DNA of 64,000 nt, from positions 389,064 to 453,063 of the forward strand of contig UESW01004772.1 of NCBI GenBank assembly GCA_900491605.1, read 5' to 3'. The translations under genes were made by a program, and so were the position numbers. This document shows positions 45,946 to 57,456 of the stretch, piece after piece (within the stretch, counting starts at the first letter, position 1; the number at the start of each line of letters is the position of its first letter). Source of the DNA: Calamus simplicifolius. Lineage: Eukaryota; Streptophyta; Magnoliopsida; Arecales; Arecaceae. The notes below the pieces were generated by a model. The model was given only the letters and a program-made list of their open reading frames with translations. It was not told the DNA's origin and made no database searches.

Positions 45946-46760
45946 TTATTTTTTTGGTATGGCCATCGTGGCCGGAGAAGACGAACGGGAGGGGGGGTTC
46001 CCCCGACCCCCATAACTGTTTTTTTTTTCGGTGGCCTGGCCACCGTGGCCGGAGAAGATGGCTACGGCCGTGGCCGTGGCCGTAGAAGACGAAGGGGGGT
46101 AGGGAAAACACCCCCCCCCCCCAAAACTGTAGTTATTTTTTTTTTTTGGCCTGGCCACCGTGGCCAGGCTACGTCTGGCCATGGCAGCGGCCGTGGCCGG
46201 AGAAGACGAACGGGAGGGGGGGGTTTTCCCCACCCCCCATTAATATTTTTTTTTTCGGTGGCCTGGCCACCGTGGCCAGGCCACGGCCGGCCACGGCAGT
46301 GGCCGTGGCCGGAGAAGACGGCCACGGCCGTGGCCGTAGAAGATGAAGGGGGGGTGGGGAAAATACCCTCCCAAACTGTAAATTTTTTTTTGGTGGCCTG
46401 GCCACCGTGGCCGTGGCCGGAGAAGACGATGGGGGGGTGGGGAAAACCCCCCAAACAGTAATTTTTTTTGGTGGCCTGGCCACCGTGGCCTGGCCATGGC
46501 CGGCCACGGCAGCGGCCGTGGCCGGAGAAGACGGCCACCGCAGCGGCCATGGCCGGAGATGACGGCCACGGCCGTGGCCGTGGCCGGAGAAGACGAAGGG
46601 GGGTGGGGAAAACCTCCCCCAAACAGTAATTTTTTTTTGGTGGCCTGGCCACCGTGGCCGTGGCCGGAGAAGACGAAGGGGGGGTTGGGGAAAACCCCCC
46701 CAAATAGTAATTTTTTTTGGTAGCCTGGCCACCGTGGCCGTGGCCGGACCCTATTTAAAA
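45695..46760. repeat. GC-rich hairpin modules, about ten irregular copies
   Basis: Each full module has a T run, the inverted repeat ggtggcctggccacc, one or more ccacggccgtggcc-type palindromes, ggagaagacgaa, a run of G, and gggaaaaccccc. Module starts at about 45954, 46021, 46137, 46248, 46383, 46462, 46627 and 46710 give irregular spacing (67-165 bases), with two simpler copies at 45700 and 45898. Overlapping ORFs on both strands (45838-46732) are artefacts of the repeat. Confidence 0.9.
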
Positions 46761-46785
46761 AAAATAGAAGGAGGATGGGCTTACC

Positions 46786-46940
46786 TCGGTCGCGAGGGGA
46801 CGCTGCCGGAGTGGGGGGAGCTTCCGCCGGGGGAGAGGACGGGGGCAGCCGGAGTAGCGGACGGACGGCGGCAGCTAGGGTAGGAATAGGAAGAAGAAGA
46901 TAAGGGAAGCGGGGTGGCCGGCCCGACCAAGCCTTAAATA
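46786..46940 (-). promoter_or_regulatory. Probable promoter and first non-coding exon of the CACTA transposase genes
   Basis: The minus strand reads tatttaaggc (46940-46931), a TATA-like box, then a GC-rich segment and a donor GAG|gtaagc at 46785/46784. The segment has no ATG-initiated domain. The position, next to subterminal repeats and upstream of the genes, fits the CACTA promoter. Confidence 0.45.
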
Positions 46941-47794
46941 GTAGTGATTAGCGACGGAATATGTGCGTCGCTAATCACTCGCTATTTTATTATTATTATG
47001 TATTAGCGACGCAACAAAGCATCGCTAATCCATCGCTACTTTGGTTTTTTTATTTTTTTATGCAAAACTTAGTGACGCAATTAATTGCATCGCTAATGAG
47101 TTGCTAACTTGGCGCCAATGTCCGGCGGGAAAATAATTTTTATTTTCTAGGAAATTGCATCGCAAATGTGTCACAATATTTTTTAAATATTTATAACTGA
47201 TAAAAATTATATTTTCTAAGAATAATTGTGACGCATATATTGCGTCGCAATATTTTTTTTAATTTTTTTATTACATTTATTTTTCTTAAAAACATTGTGA
47301 CGTAATAAATGCGTCGCAATATTAAAAATTATTTTCTTTGGTAAAATAATTTTTATTTTCTAAGAAATTGCGTTGCAAATGCGTCGCAATATTTTTTAAA
47401 TATTTATAACTGATAAAATTTATATTTTCTAAAAATAATTACGACGCAAATAATGTGTTGCAATATTTTTTTTTAAATTTTTTAAATACATTTATTTTTC
47501 TAAAAAATATTGTGATGCAATACATGCGTCGCAATATTAAAAATTATTTTCTATGAAAAAATTATTTTTATTTTCTAGGAAATTACGTCGCAAATGCATC
47601 GCAATATTTTTTAAATATTTATAACTGATAACATTTTTATTTTCTAGGAAATTACGTCGCAAATGCGTCGCAATATTTTTTTAAAATTTTTTAATTACAT
47701 TTATTTTTTTAAAAAACATTGCAACGCAATAAATACGTCGCAATATTAAAAATTATTTTATCTAAGAAAATTATTTTATTCTCTTGGAAATTGC
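46941..47794. repeat. Right subterminal repeats of the CACTA element, inner part
   Basis: Many copies of gcgtcgcaat, tagcgacgc and atcgctaat motifs with AT-rich spacers, in a ~175-base higher-order pattern (for example 47150-47330, 47340-47520 and 47560-47750 all run from a 'tttattttctaggaaattgc'-like phrase to 'cgtcgcaatattaaaaatta'). Confidence 0.85.
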
Positions 47795-50700
47795 ATCGAC
47801 CGATCGGACAGATCGGCGACGATCCGACGGTTGCGATCGATCCAAGCCGTGATCCCGATCGGACACGACCGATCCCGGATCGTTGCGATCGGTCCAAGAT
47901 CGGCAACGATCCGACTATTGCAATCGATCGAAGCCATGATCCCGATCGGCCACGACCGATCTCGGACAATGGCGATCGGTCCGATCGCTGACGATCCGAC
48001 GGTTGCGATCGATCCAAGCCGTGATCGATCCCGATCGGCGATGAATGATCACGGACAGTCGCGATCGATCCGATAGGCGATGATCTGACGGTTGCGATCG
48101 ATCCAAGCCGTGATCCCGATCGGCCACGACCGATCTCGGACCGTGGCGATCGGTCCAATCGGTGACGATCCGATGATTGTGATCAATCCAAGCCCTGATC
48201 TCGATCGTCCACGACCGATCTCGGACCGTGGTGATCGGATCGATCGGCGACGATCCGATGGTTGCGATCGATCCAAGCCCTGATCTCGATCGGCCACGAC
48301 CGATCCCGGACCGTTGCGATCGGTTCAAGATCGCTTACGATCCGACGGTTGCGATTGATCCAAGCCCTGATACCGATCGGCCACGACAGTTCTCAGACCG
48401 TGGCGATCGGTCCGATAGCCGATAATCCGACGACTGCGATCGATCCAAGATCTGATCCCGATCGGCCATTACCGATCCCATACCATTGCGATCGGTCCGA
48501 GATCGCTTACGATTCGACGATTGCAATCGATCCAAGCCCTGATCCTAATCGGCCAGGACCGATCTCGGACCGTGGCGATCGGTCCGATCACCGACGATCT
48601 GACAGTTGCGATCGATCCAAGCCGTGATCCCGATCGGCCACGACCAATCTTGGACCATGGTGATCGGTCCAATCGGCGATGATCCGACGGTTTGTGATCG
48701 ATCCAAGCCCTAATCCCGATCGTCCACGACCGATCTTGGACCGTGGCGATTGGACCGATCGGTAACGATCCGACGGTTGCGATCGATCCAAGCCCTGATC
48801 CTGATCGGCCACGACCGATCCCGGACCATTGCGATCGGTCCGAGATCGCTGACGATCTGACGGTTGTGATCGATCCAAGCCCTGATCCCGATCGGCCACG
48901 ACCGATCTCGGACCTTGGCGATCGGTTCGATCGCCGACGATCTGACGGTTACGATCGATCCAAGCCCTAATCCTGATCAGCCACGACCGATCCCAGACCG
49001 TTGTGATCGGTCCAAGATCGCTGATGATCCGACGGTTGCGATCGATCTGAGCCCTGATCCCGATCGGCCATGACCGATCTTGGACCGTGGCGATCAGTCC
49101 GATCGCCGATGATCGGACGGTTGCGATCGATCCAAGCCCTGATCCCGATCGGCCACGACCGATCTCGGACCGTGGCGATCGGTCCGATCGCCGACGATTC
49201 GACGGTTGCGATCGATCCAAGCCCTAATCTCGATCGGCCACGACCGATCCTGGACCGTTGCGATCGGTCCGAGATCACTGACGATCCGACAGTTGCGATC
49301 GATCCAAGCCCTAATCCCGATCGGCCACAACCGATTTCGGACCGTGGCGATCGGTCCGATCACCGACGATCCGACGGTTGCGATCGATCCAAGCCATGAT
49401 CCCGATCGGCCATGACCGATCTCAGACCATGGCGATCGGTCCAATCGGCGATGATCCGACGGTTGTGATCGATCCAAGCCCTGATCCCGATCGGCCACGA
49501 TCGATCTCGAACCGTGGCGATCGGTCCGATCGTCGACGATCCGATGGTTGCGATCGATCCAAGCCCTAATCGATCCCGATCGGCGATGAACGATCTTGGA
49601 CCGTCGCGATCGATCCGATAGGCGATGATCTGACGGTTGCGATCGATCCAAGCCGTGATCCCGATCGGCCACGATCGATCCCGGACCGTTGCAAACAGTC
49701 CGAGATCGGTGATGATCCGACGGTTGTGATCGATCGAAGCTGTGATCCCGATTGGCCACGATCGATCTCGGACCATGGCGTTCGGTCCGATCGGCGACGA
49801 TCCGACGGTTGCGATCGATCCAAGCCCTGATCCCGATCAGCCACAACCAATCTCGGACCATTGCGATCGGATCGAGATCGCTGACGATCTGACGGTTGCG
49901 ATCGATCCAGGCCCTGATCCCGATCGGCCATGACCAATCTCGGACCGTGGCGATCGGTCCGATAGCCGACAATACGACGGTTGCGATCGATCCAAGCCCT
50001 GATCCCGATCGGCCATGACTGATCTCAGACCATTGCGATCGGTTCGAGATTGCTGACGATCCAACGGTTGCGATCGATCCAAGTCCTGATCTCCATCAGC
50101 CACGACCGATGTCGGACCGTGGCGATCGGTCCGATCGCCGACGATCCGATAGTCGCGATCTATCCTAGCCATTATCCTGATCGGCCACGATCGATCTCGG
50201 ACCGTGACGATCGGTCCAATCGGCAATGATCCGATGGTTGCAATCGATCCAAGTCCTGATCCCGATCATCCACAACCGATCTCGGATCATGGCAATCAGA
50301 CCGATCGGCATCGATCCGACGGTTGCCATCGATCCTAGCCCTGATCCAGATCGGCCACGACCGATCTCGAACCGTGGCGATCGGTTCGATCGACGATGAT
50401 CCGATGGTTGCGATCGATCCAAGCCCTGATCGATCCTGGTCGGCAATGAATGATATCGGACCATCGTGATCGATCCGATAGGTGATGATCTGACGGTTGC
50501 AATCGATCCAAGCCATGATCCCGATCGGCCATGATCGATCCCGGACCATTGCAATTAGTCCGAGATCGGCGACGATCCGACGGTTGCGATCGATCGAAGC
50601 CATGATCCCGATCGGCCACGACCGATCTCAGACCATGGCGATCGGTCCGATTGGCGATGATTCGACGGTTGCGATCGATCCAAGCCCTGATCCCGATCGG

Positions 50701-51325
50701 CCACGACTGATCCCGGACCGTTGCGATCGGTCCGAGATCGCTGATGATCCAACGGTTGTGATCAATCCAAGCCTTGATCCCGATCGGCCATGACCGATCT
50801 CGGACCATGGCGATCGGTCCGTTCGTCGATGATCCGATGGTTGCGATCGATCCAAGCCCTGATCCTGATCGGCCATGACTGATCCCGAACCATTGCGATT
50901 GGTCCGAGATCACTAACGATCTGATGGTTGCGATCGATCCAAGCCCTGATCCCGATCGGCCACAATCGATCTCGGACCGTGGCGATCGGTTCGATCGCCA
51001 ATGATTCGACGGTTGCGATCGATCCAAGCCGTGATCCCAATCGACCACGACTGATCTCGGACCGTGGCGATCGGTCCAAGCTGCGACGATCTGATGGTTG
51101 CGATCGATCTAAGCCCTAATCCTGATCGTCCACGACCGATCTCGGACCGTAATGATCGGACCGATCGATGTTGATCCGACAGTTGCCATTGATCCTAGCC
51201 CTAATCCCAATCGACCACAACCGATCTCTGACCATGGCGATCGGTCCGATCGGCGATGATCCGACGGTTGCGATCGATCCAAGCCCTGATTCCGATAGTC
51301 CACGATCAATCTCGGACCGATCGCT
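47795..51325. repeat. GATC-rich minisatellite, ~86-bp unit, about 41 copies
   Basis: The marker ttgcgatcgatccaagcc (with variants) recurs 41 times from 47831 to about 51266, a mean spacing near 86 bases with individual spacings of 85-89. Units contain several GATC palindromes (gatcgatc, ccgatcgg) and cgaccgatctcggaccgtgg. Three unit types alternate: one with ggtccgatcgccgac, one with ggtccgagatcgctgac, and a rarer 89-base type with gatccgataggcgatgatctg (about 48060, 49610, 50470). Long open frames on both strands come from the repeat and are not genes. Confidence 0.95.
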
Positions 51326-52360
51326 ATTAATATAATTAATTTTTTAAAAATATTGTGATGCAAAGTGTTGCATCGTAATTTTTTAATATGATAATTAAAT
51401 TATATAAAAATTAATTTTATTTAAAATAATTACGATGCAAAAAGTGCATCGCTAAATTAAAACATAATTTTCCTAATTTTCTAGTTTATTGCATCGGTAA
51501 TGCGTCGCTATTTAACATAATTAATTTTTTTAAAAATATTACGACTCACTGAATTGCATCGCAATATTTTTTTCTCATAATTATATTTTATAAAAAATTA
51601 TTTTATTTAAAATAATTGCAATGCAGTTATTGCGTCACTAAATTAAAAATAAATTTTTTAATTTTCTGGTTTATTGCGTCACTAATGCATCGCTATTTAA
51701 TATAATTAAATTTTTTAAAAATATTGCGATACACTGTGTTGCATCGCAATTATTTTTCTCATATTTATACTTTATAAAAATTAATTTTATTTAAAATAAT
51801 TGTGACACAGTTATTGCGTCACTAAATTAAAAAATAATTTTTCTAATTTTTTAGTTTATTGCGTCGCTAATTCGTCGCTATTTAACATATTTAATTTTTT
51901 TAAAAACATTGCGACGCACTGAGTTGCATCTCAATATTTTTTCTAATATTTATATTTTATAAAAATTAATTTTATTTAAATTATTTGTGACGCAATTGGT
52001 GCGTCGCTAAATTAAAAATAATTTTTTTTAATTTTTTGGTTTATTGCGTCACTAATGCGTCGCTATTTAACATATTTAATTCTTTTAAAAATATTGCGAT
52101 GCACTGAGTTGCGTCGCAATATTTTTTTCCCATATTTATTTTTATAAAAAAATAATTTAAAAATATTACGATGCATTATTTGCGTCGCTAAATAAAAAAA
52201 ATTAATTTTTTTTTATTTTCTGGTTTATTGAGTCGCTAATGCGTCACTAATTACGTCGCAATATTTTGTTGTCACGGAGGCATCGCAAAGTGGTCACAAT
52301 TTAGCGATGCAATGATGCGTCGGTAAATTTGCATCGCTATTTCAATATTTTCTTGTAGTG
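51326..52360. repeat. Right subterminal repeats and terminus of the CACTA element
   Basis: About six ~150-175-base blocks, each with 'ggtttattgcgtcactaatg' or a close variant, 'cgtcgctatttaa', 'attgcgacgcactgagttgc' and 'ttgtgacgcaattggtgcgtc'-like text. It ends in tcttgtagtg at 52360. Confidence 0.88.
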
Positions 52361-54177
52361 AAATAATATACTATTAGAAAGCTCTCACAATTTACTTTCT
52401 AATGATATAGATTTTATCAGCAAATAGTCTGATTAATAAAGAATTAGGTTTAAATTGAAATTTGATCTCATTGTCAAATCATACAACAATTTTTCTTTAA
52501 ATTTTATAGATGAGATTACACTATCATAAGAAGTATATTCGTATAAATTTATGAATCTCAACATAGGTTAATCTACTATAAGTGATCATATTATAGCATG
52601 TATGAATTTATCATTAATAATCATAATACAATATGCACAGATCTATAAACAGTGATAAGAACATTGCATATGTCAATTTATCTTTAATAAATATGCATGG
52701 ATTAAGTTAAAAACTATAAACAAAATAATATATTTAGAATTTTTGGCTGAATCTATATCCATAATATTTGGTATTAAGTTAACTTTCTAACACATCTTAA
52801 ATCATTCAAATCGAACTTCAATTGAAGAAGTTAAGATCAATTTCATAAACATATATCTGTGTTGACTAACTTCTAATAAATTATGAAAATACCATTGATG
52901 GTAATAAGGATAATTTTAAGTCTTTTATCTGAATTTTATATTTAAAAATTACATTGGATGAGTTAGAAGTTATTTTTGAGTCAAAAATCTATTTTAAGTA
53001 TTTAATGGATATTTAATTTTTAGTGTTCTTAAATATATTAGTATTTTACAAAAATTATAAAGTTTATTTGTTTTAGAAGATTGGTATTTTATGAAAAGTG
53101 GGGAATCTCTTGATTTTAGGAAATTGTTTTATAAATAGGGCTCAATTGAGGTATTTTGATATCAAATCAATGGTTTAAAAGGATAAAGAAGATGAAGGTT
53201 AATGCAGTCTTAAAGTGTGAAGATTAGTTCTCTTTAATTTTATTTGAACCATATAAGCAACCTAATCATAAGTTGGAGTATTTTATAAATTGTTCATGAT
53301 TGCTAAAAAGGTTTCAAACTTTGGTCAGTAACCTAACCATAAATTGGGTTTTTTATAATATAACAAGATTGACAAAATTTTATTTTATAATTAATGAATG
53401 ATTATTTGAATTAAAATAATTATTAAATTTTCATAGAATCAGTTATTATGAAATAATGAGATTTTGTAATTATTTTTGAAATGTTATTAAAGTCTTAAAT
53501 TCTACATAGTATGTTTACCACAAATTTAGATCAAGTAATTAGTAGACTAATTATAAATTAATTTTTTTTTATAAACTTCTTAATTATAAATATCTATTCA
53601 AGAATTTATAAATGACCAACTAAATAATACTATTTTGTTTTCTTGTGCACAATTAGTGATTTAATGTCTACTATTATACAATTATTTTTGTATAAATATT
53701 TATTGCAAATATTAGATCAAGGGAATAGATTATGAATGCCAAGAATGAATGTTATTATGAAAATTTTATGGAAAGCAAAATTGAAATTTTAGGAAGAAAT
53801 ATCACACAACTATCACCAATCATTAGAAAGAGGAAGAGTAGTATCTTATTACTATCATGAAAGTGCATACAATTATACAAGGAACAAAATGAAAGATTTG
53901 ATCCCAAAGACTGTTTTTTTTTTTCAATAAATAATAACTTATTTGCACCACCGGTCTATATTTATGTCAATAACCCTTGTAGCTTACTGGGTTCATTTAT
54001 TTCACAAATATAAGGTAGTTTGGAAATTGATAGACTCATATGAGCAAATTAGCAAAAATGCATTCTTGAAACTTTTTGATCCTATATAAGTATTTGGAAT
54101 CTTTTCGGTACATAATTGACATGGAACTAAACATTCAATGGTACAAACTCTCGCATGAGTAAAGACTATTGCAACTC
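52361..54177. other. AT-rich right flank of the CACTA element
   Basis: No ORF or repeat is recognised from 52361 to about 54070. From about 54100 it matches the 3' flank of TPS copy B (27650-27723), so the duplicated TPS unit includes at least 70 bases after the stop codon. Confidence 0.6.
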
Positions 54178-55081
54178 TCATGACAAGATGGGTTTGAAAA
54201 ATATAAAGATGACTTGATCTTTAGTGTCCCGATCAGGTTTGCCATGTCCATCTCCATATCGGTACATGCATTGGGAGATTCAAGGGATGTTTATAGTAAT
54301 ACTCTTCAAACACTCTTCAAAGAAGAATTAGCTATGCCAGCTCCATTTAATTTTTTTTTAGTTAGCATCGATCAATTGTTTTATATGTTCACAAGCCATA
54401 GCTCCGTAACAGCTTTCTCATGCATGTAGCATTGGATAGATTTTGATACATCACCTCTCTTAAGCTCTACCTATCATATTGACATGAAGAAGAATAATAA
54501 AAACTAATTAACATGGAATAATGAATACATGTTAGTGATCTTTGTTAATTACAAAAATCTAGTTTAGCTTGCATGCTGATGAAGTTGCTAAATCATTATA
54601 TAGTAAAAAAAGTATGCATGACTGGCACATCGTACCAATGAAACTCCAAAAGCATTCTAGAGCTTCCTCGGTTAAATCTTCACTCAAAGATTATGCATGA
54701 GTCAACATCAAAAGCCCTGGAATTGAAACCAAAGCATTTTCTAGATACTCGTCAAATGTTGATGTATATCTTTTACTACTTCACCTCTATTAGGTATGCT
54801 TTACATAAATCTGCTCACTAAATGAAGAAAAAAATTATTTATATGAAGATGAGAGTTAATTTACATAATACACAAAGAAGGTAGAGATGATTTATTAATT
54901 ACTCCTTTCTTTAGACATGGAACGACGTCCCAACTCCTTCACTTTTAAAACTTTATAAGTGGTGTCATTAGTGGTATTAAAGAGTACTAGAAAACATATC
55001 TTCATATACTCATAAAGTTGTCTAATAACAGTTACATCCCATCTGAAAAAATCAATTGAAATATATGATATAAGTAGTCAT

Positions 55082-55791
55082 TAGGGGTGCAACTCGGGCT
55101 CATGAAACTCAGATTTTTCTCAACCCTAATTCTAACCCTATTTGTAAAATATCAACCCTAACCCTAACCCTAACCCTATTTGTAAAACCTCAACCCTAAC
55201 CCTATTTTTAAAAATCGGGTTCGGATTGAGTTTCGGGTTGGAATTCGGGTTGATGAGGAAAACAAAAAAAACAAAATGCATTTTTCAAAGTAAATAAACA
55301 CCAAATTATGGATCCCAAAGATGGAAAAATAAAATTCCTTATCGAATGCATAAGCTGGATTCAGAGCTTTAACATTGTATTAAAAAAAAATCTTACTTGA
55401 AATAAAAAAGAGAAGGAGGTATCGTAAACAAAGAAAAGGAGGCAGGAAGTGAAACGAAATGCACGGATGATCCGCCTTTATGTTTGTCATTTTCCTCGTC
55501 TACGACCAACGACCTTGTCCTTTTCGTCCTTAAGTTGGCCATCTCGTCCGATCCGATTCAATTATCCCCAAAAATTTGGTGCCGACAAGCTACCCTCGTT
55601 CGGGTAACCCTTGGGTTCGGGTTATCTCGGGTTTGGGTTGTGGTCAACCCTAACCCGGGTCATTTGCAAATTGGGCCGGATTAAATCCGGGTCTTTTGGG
55701 TTCGAGTTGAGCAAACATGAGTTTAAACACTGCTGTAAATCGGGTTCGGCGGGCTGGGTTTGGATTGAACCCAGCCCAAGTTGCACCCCTA
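55082..55791. mobile_element. Non-autonomous hAT-like element with 8-bp target duplication
   Basis: Termini TAGGGGTGCAACTCGGGCT and, in reverse complement, TAGGGGTGCAACTTGGGCT match at 18 of 19. A perfect 8-bp duplication gtagtcat flanks it (55074-55081 and 55792-55799). The TAGGG...CCCTA ends plus 8-bp duplication define hAT. No transposase is encoded. The interior carries telomere-like repeats and inverted gggtt/aaccc motifs, so long stretches near the two ends are complementary. Confidence 0.92.
55128..55206 (+). repeat. Telomere-like (aaccct)n inside the hAT-like element
   Basis: Short tracts of aaccct units, the longest 'caaccctaaccctaaccc' continuing for about four units (55154-55176), separated by tatttgtaaaa spacers that also repeat. 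Confidence 0.9.
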
Positions 55792-56794
55792 GTAGTCATG
55801 CATAAAAATAATATTATTCTCTGAACGAGAATGAAATATTAGCATCATCTATCAACAACATTGGTAAAAAGTTGAAGTTCATATAAGGTACCGTAGACAT
55901 CGTAAATATCATCAATTGTTGATACGAGAGAGTTCTTTCCTATACATTCATAGCTGTGGCTTAAAGGCCCAACCAATACTTCAAAGATGACGCTCCACCA
56001 ATTTGTCTCTAGTGAATTATGGTGTTTGTTGGAGATTAAGATCGGTCTACCAACTAGTATTCACACGTTTGTATTGAAATATCTTCATCTCTTATCCAAT
56101 TGTAAGCCCATTTGGTTGCTTGTAACTAGGAGTAGTATATGGAAGAAGAAAGAAATGTATGATAACTTGCATTTTAAATTATGAATCATTGCCACTTTTG
56201 GGAATCATTCCTGGAAAACAAAACCTCTGAGTGGCCTATGCACCAGTCTGCTGTTAATTATAGAACCGAAGGCCTGGTAAAACTAGTAGTATATAATTAT
56301 ATACTTAATTAACACTATAACCATTTTTAGATATGTTCTTAATATTACGGCATTACATCTCATCAATCAAGGATAGCATAGTTATAGAACAGTGTTATAG
56401 CTATTACATATTAACATGTCATTGCAACTTTATAAAGATATTTTTAATTTAACTTTATAAAAGATTACAGTGCATGGTGGACATTGAATAACATGAAATA
56501 AAACCTTGAATCAATTCGTCACTGTCCTACATTAAGTTGTGTTGAGCAATCTTCACCTGGAGATTTGTTTCAATTCCCTTGCGTAAATGCTTTGGACCGC
56601 GTTGAAGTCCAGCTTTGCAAACTCAAGCAGTACAATATTCATGTTCTCTTGTTTGTGATATTCCTCTATGAAGCACCTCGTATGCGGCCTTGACATGCTC
56701 CAGTTTAGTGGAAGGTCGAGGCATAGGCTACATTGTCTCTAAGAGGCTCTCGCGAGCTCTCCAAAAGATTTTTAAGGTATTTGTTGAGAAGTCC

Positions 56795-57456
56795 TGTTAG
56801 AAAAAGTTTAAATAATAAAAAAAAAAACAAAAAATAAAGGAAAGAACGCCTGCGAACGTTTTGGCCATTTGCAGACGTTCACCGGCTTCATTGTCGCATT
56901 GGAACGTTGCATGAACGTTGAAAGGCTAACGTTCATCAACGTTTCAGAAATGACCCAAATAATTTATTTGTAAGCCGTTTTTGACGTAATTTGGGGTTAA
57001 CGGCTATTAGGCCTTTAAGGCCATTATGGGCCGAGCCGTTGGAGCTTTTATGGGCCGAGCCTATAAATAGGCGTAGGGATTCAGATTGAGAGAAGGCATC
57101 AATCTAGAATGATTTGGAGTAGCCCTATATGATTTGTTTTATCTCATTATATTTTTATATTTTATTGATCTTTTAGGCATCTGAAGGTAATCGTTGGGTT
57201 TACAACTCCACACGATCATGCTCATAGTAAGAGGATCGGGTCGAGCCGGGTCATTGTACCTTGGGGACAGATCGCCAACAACCTACATGAAAGGACGAAA
57301 ATCTGATCCTTAGGGCAGTGTCTAACACGCCTCAGTCATAGTTTGATCCATCTTATCTTTTGGATTTACTTTAATTTGTATATTTAAATTTCTATAACAT
57401 ATTTATAGCAAATTTTAGAAAGGGATTTTTTGTAAGATTGAAAATATTTTCCAACA
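56795..57456 (+). mobile_element. Solo copia-type LTR inside TPS exon 3 (no matching target duplication)
   Basis: Starts TGTTAGAAAAAG and ends TTTTCCAACA, a TG...CA LTR with a 10-base imperfect terminal inverted repeat. TATA box TATAAATA at 57062-57069. Several acgtt/aacgt motifs cluster at 56850-56950. The left flank agtcc and right flank tctaa differ, and TPS exon 3 does not resume to the right, so the right side has been rearranged or deleted. Confidence 0.75.

Larger units (their letters stand above)
44271..46785 (-). other. Upstream leader/intron zone of the TNP2-like gene
   Basis: Between a probable first non-coding exon (46925-46786, donor GAG|gtaagc on the minus strand) and a likely acceptor (tttaccag|, 44271) just before the TNP2 start. 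It contains palindromes, a degenerate short-unit repeat, a tandem duplication and GC-rich hairpin modules, each listed below. No coding exon is seen. Confidence 0.5.
39110..52360 (-). mobile_element. Large CACTA (En/Spm) transposon, 13.25 kb, with target duplication
   Basis: Left end CACTACAAGGGAAAAAAATA at 39110. The right end, read on the minus strand from 52360, is CACTACAAGAAAATATTGAA. Both are flanked by aaa (39107-39109 and 52361-52363), the 3-bp duplication expected for CACTA elements. Subterminal zones are packed with gcgtcgcaatattgcgacgc-type motifs in both orientations (39110-39670; 46930-47790; 51326-52360). Two transposase-related genes lie on the minus strand (39850-44270), as in other En/Spm elements (TNP2 and TNPA types). 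The TNP2 core is largely deleted, so the element is probably non-autonomous. The interior also holds repeats and a minisatellite, annotated separately. Confidence 0.95.
54178..56794 (-). pseudogene. Terpene synthase copy D (exons 7 to 3, truncated)
   Basis: Minus-strand exons: 3 (56794-56557, cut), 4 (56053-55849), 5 (55042-54903), 6 (54817-54577), 7 (54470-54178). It encodes recognisable LKRGDVSKSIQCYMHEK, HA-SLSEDLT and DDIYD-type text. Damage: the exon 4 donor GT reads AT, the exon 6 donor is lost (GC context), exon 6 begins with TGA in place of TGG, a stop lies before SLSEDLT, exon 5 has one extra base, exon 4 lacks ~13 bases before the DDxxD part, and exon 7 is frame-shifted. The intron between exons 5 and 4 holds a hAT-like insertion. 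Exons 1, 2 and half of 3 are replaced by a copia LTR. More decayed than copy B. Confidence 0.9.

Noticed and set aside
45838..46732. Overlapping ORFs rich in Pro, Arg and Gly (up to ~210 codons)
   Set aside because: They come from the GC-rich hairpin modules; both strands are open at once, with no conserved domain.
47709..51363. Many long ORFs on both strands (up to ~290 codons) rich in Arg, Ser, Asp and Ile
   Set aside because: They follow the ~86-bp minisatellite, occur in several frames on both strands and have no non-repeat domain. They are by-products of a stop-poor repeat.
55128..55206. True interstitial telomere or chromosome fusion point
   Set aside because: The tracts are short and lie wholly inside a hAT-like element with exact ends and an 8-bp duplication.
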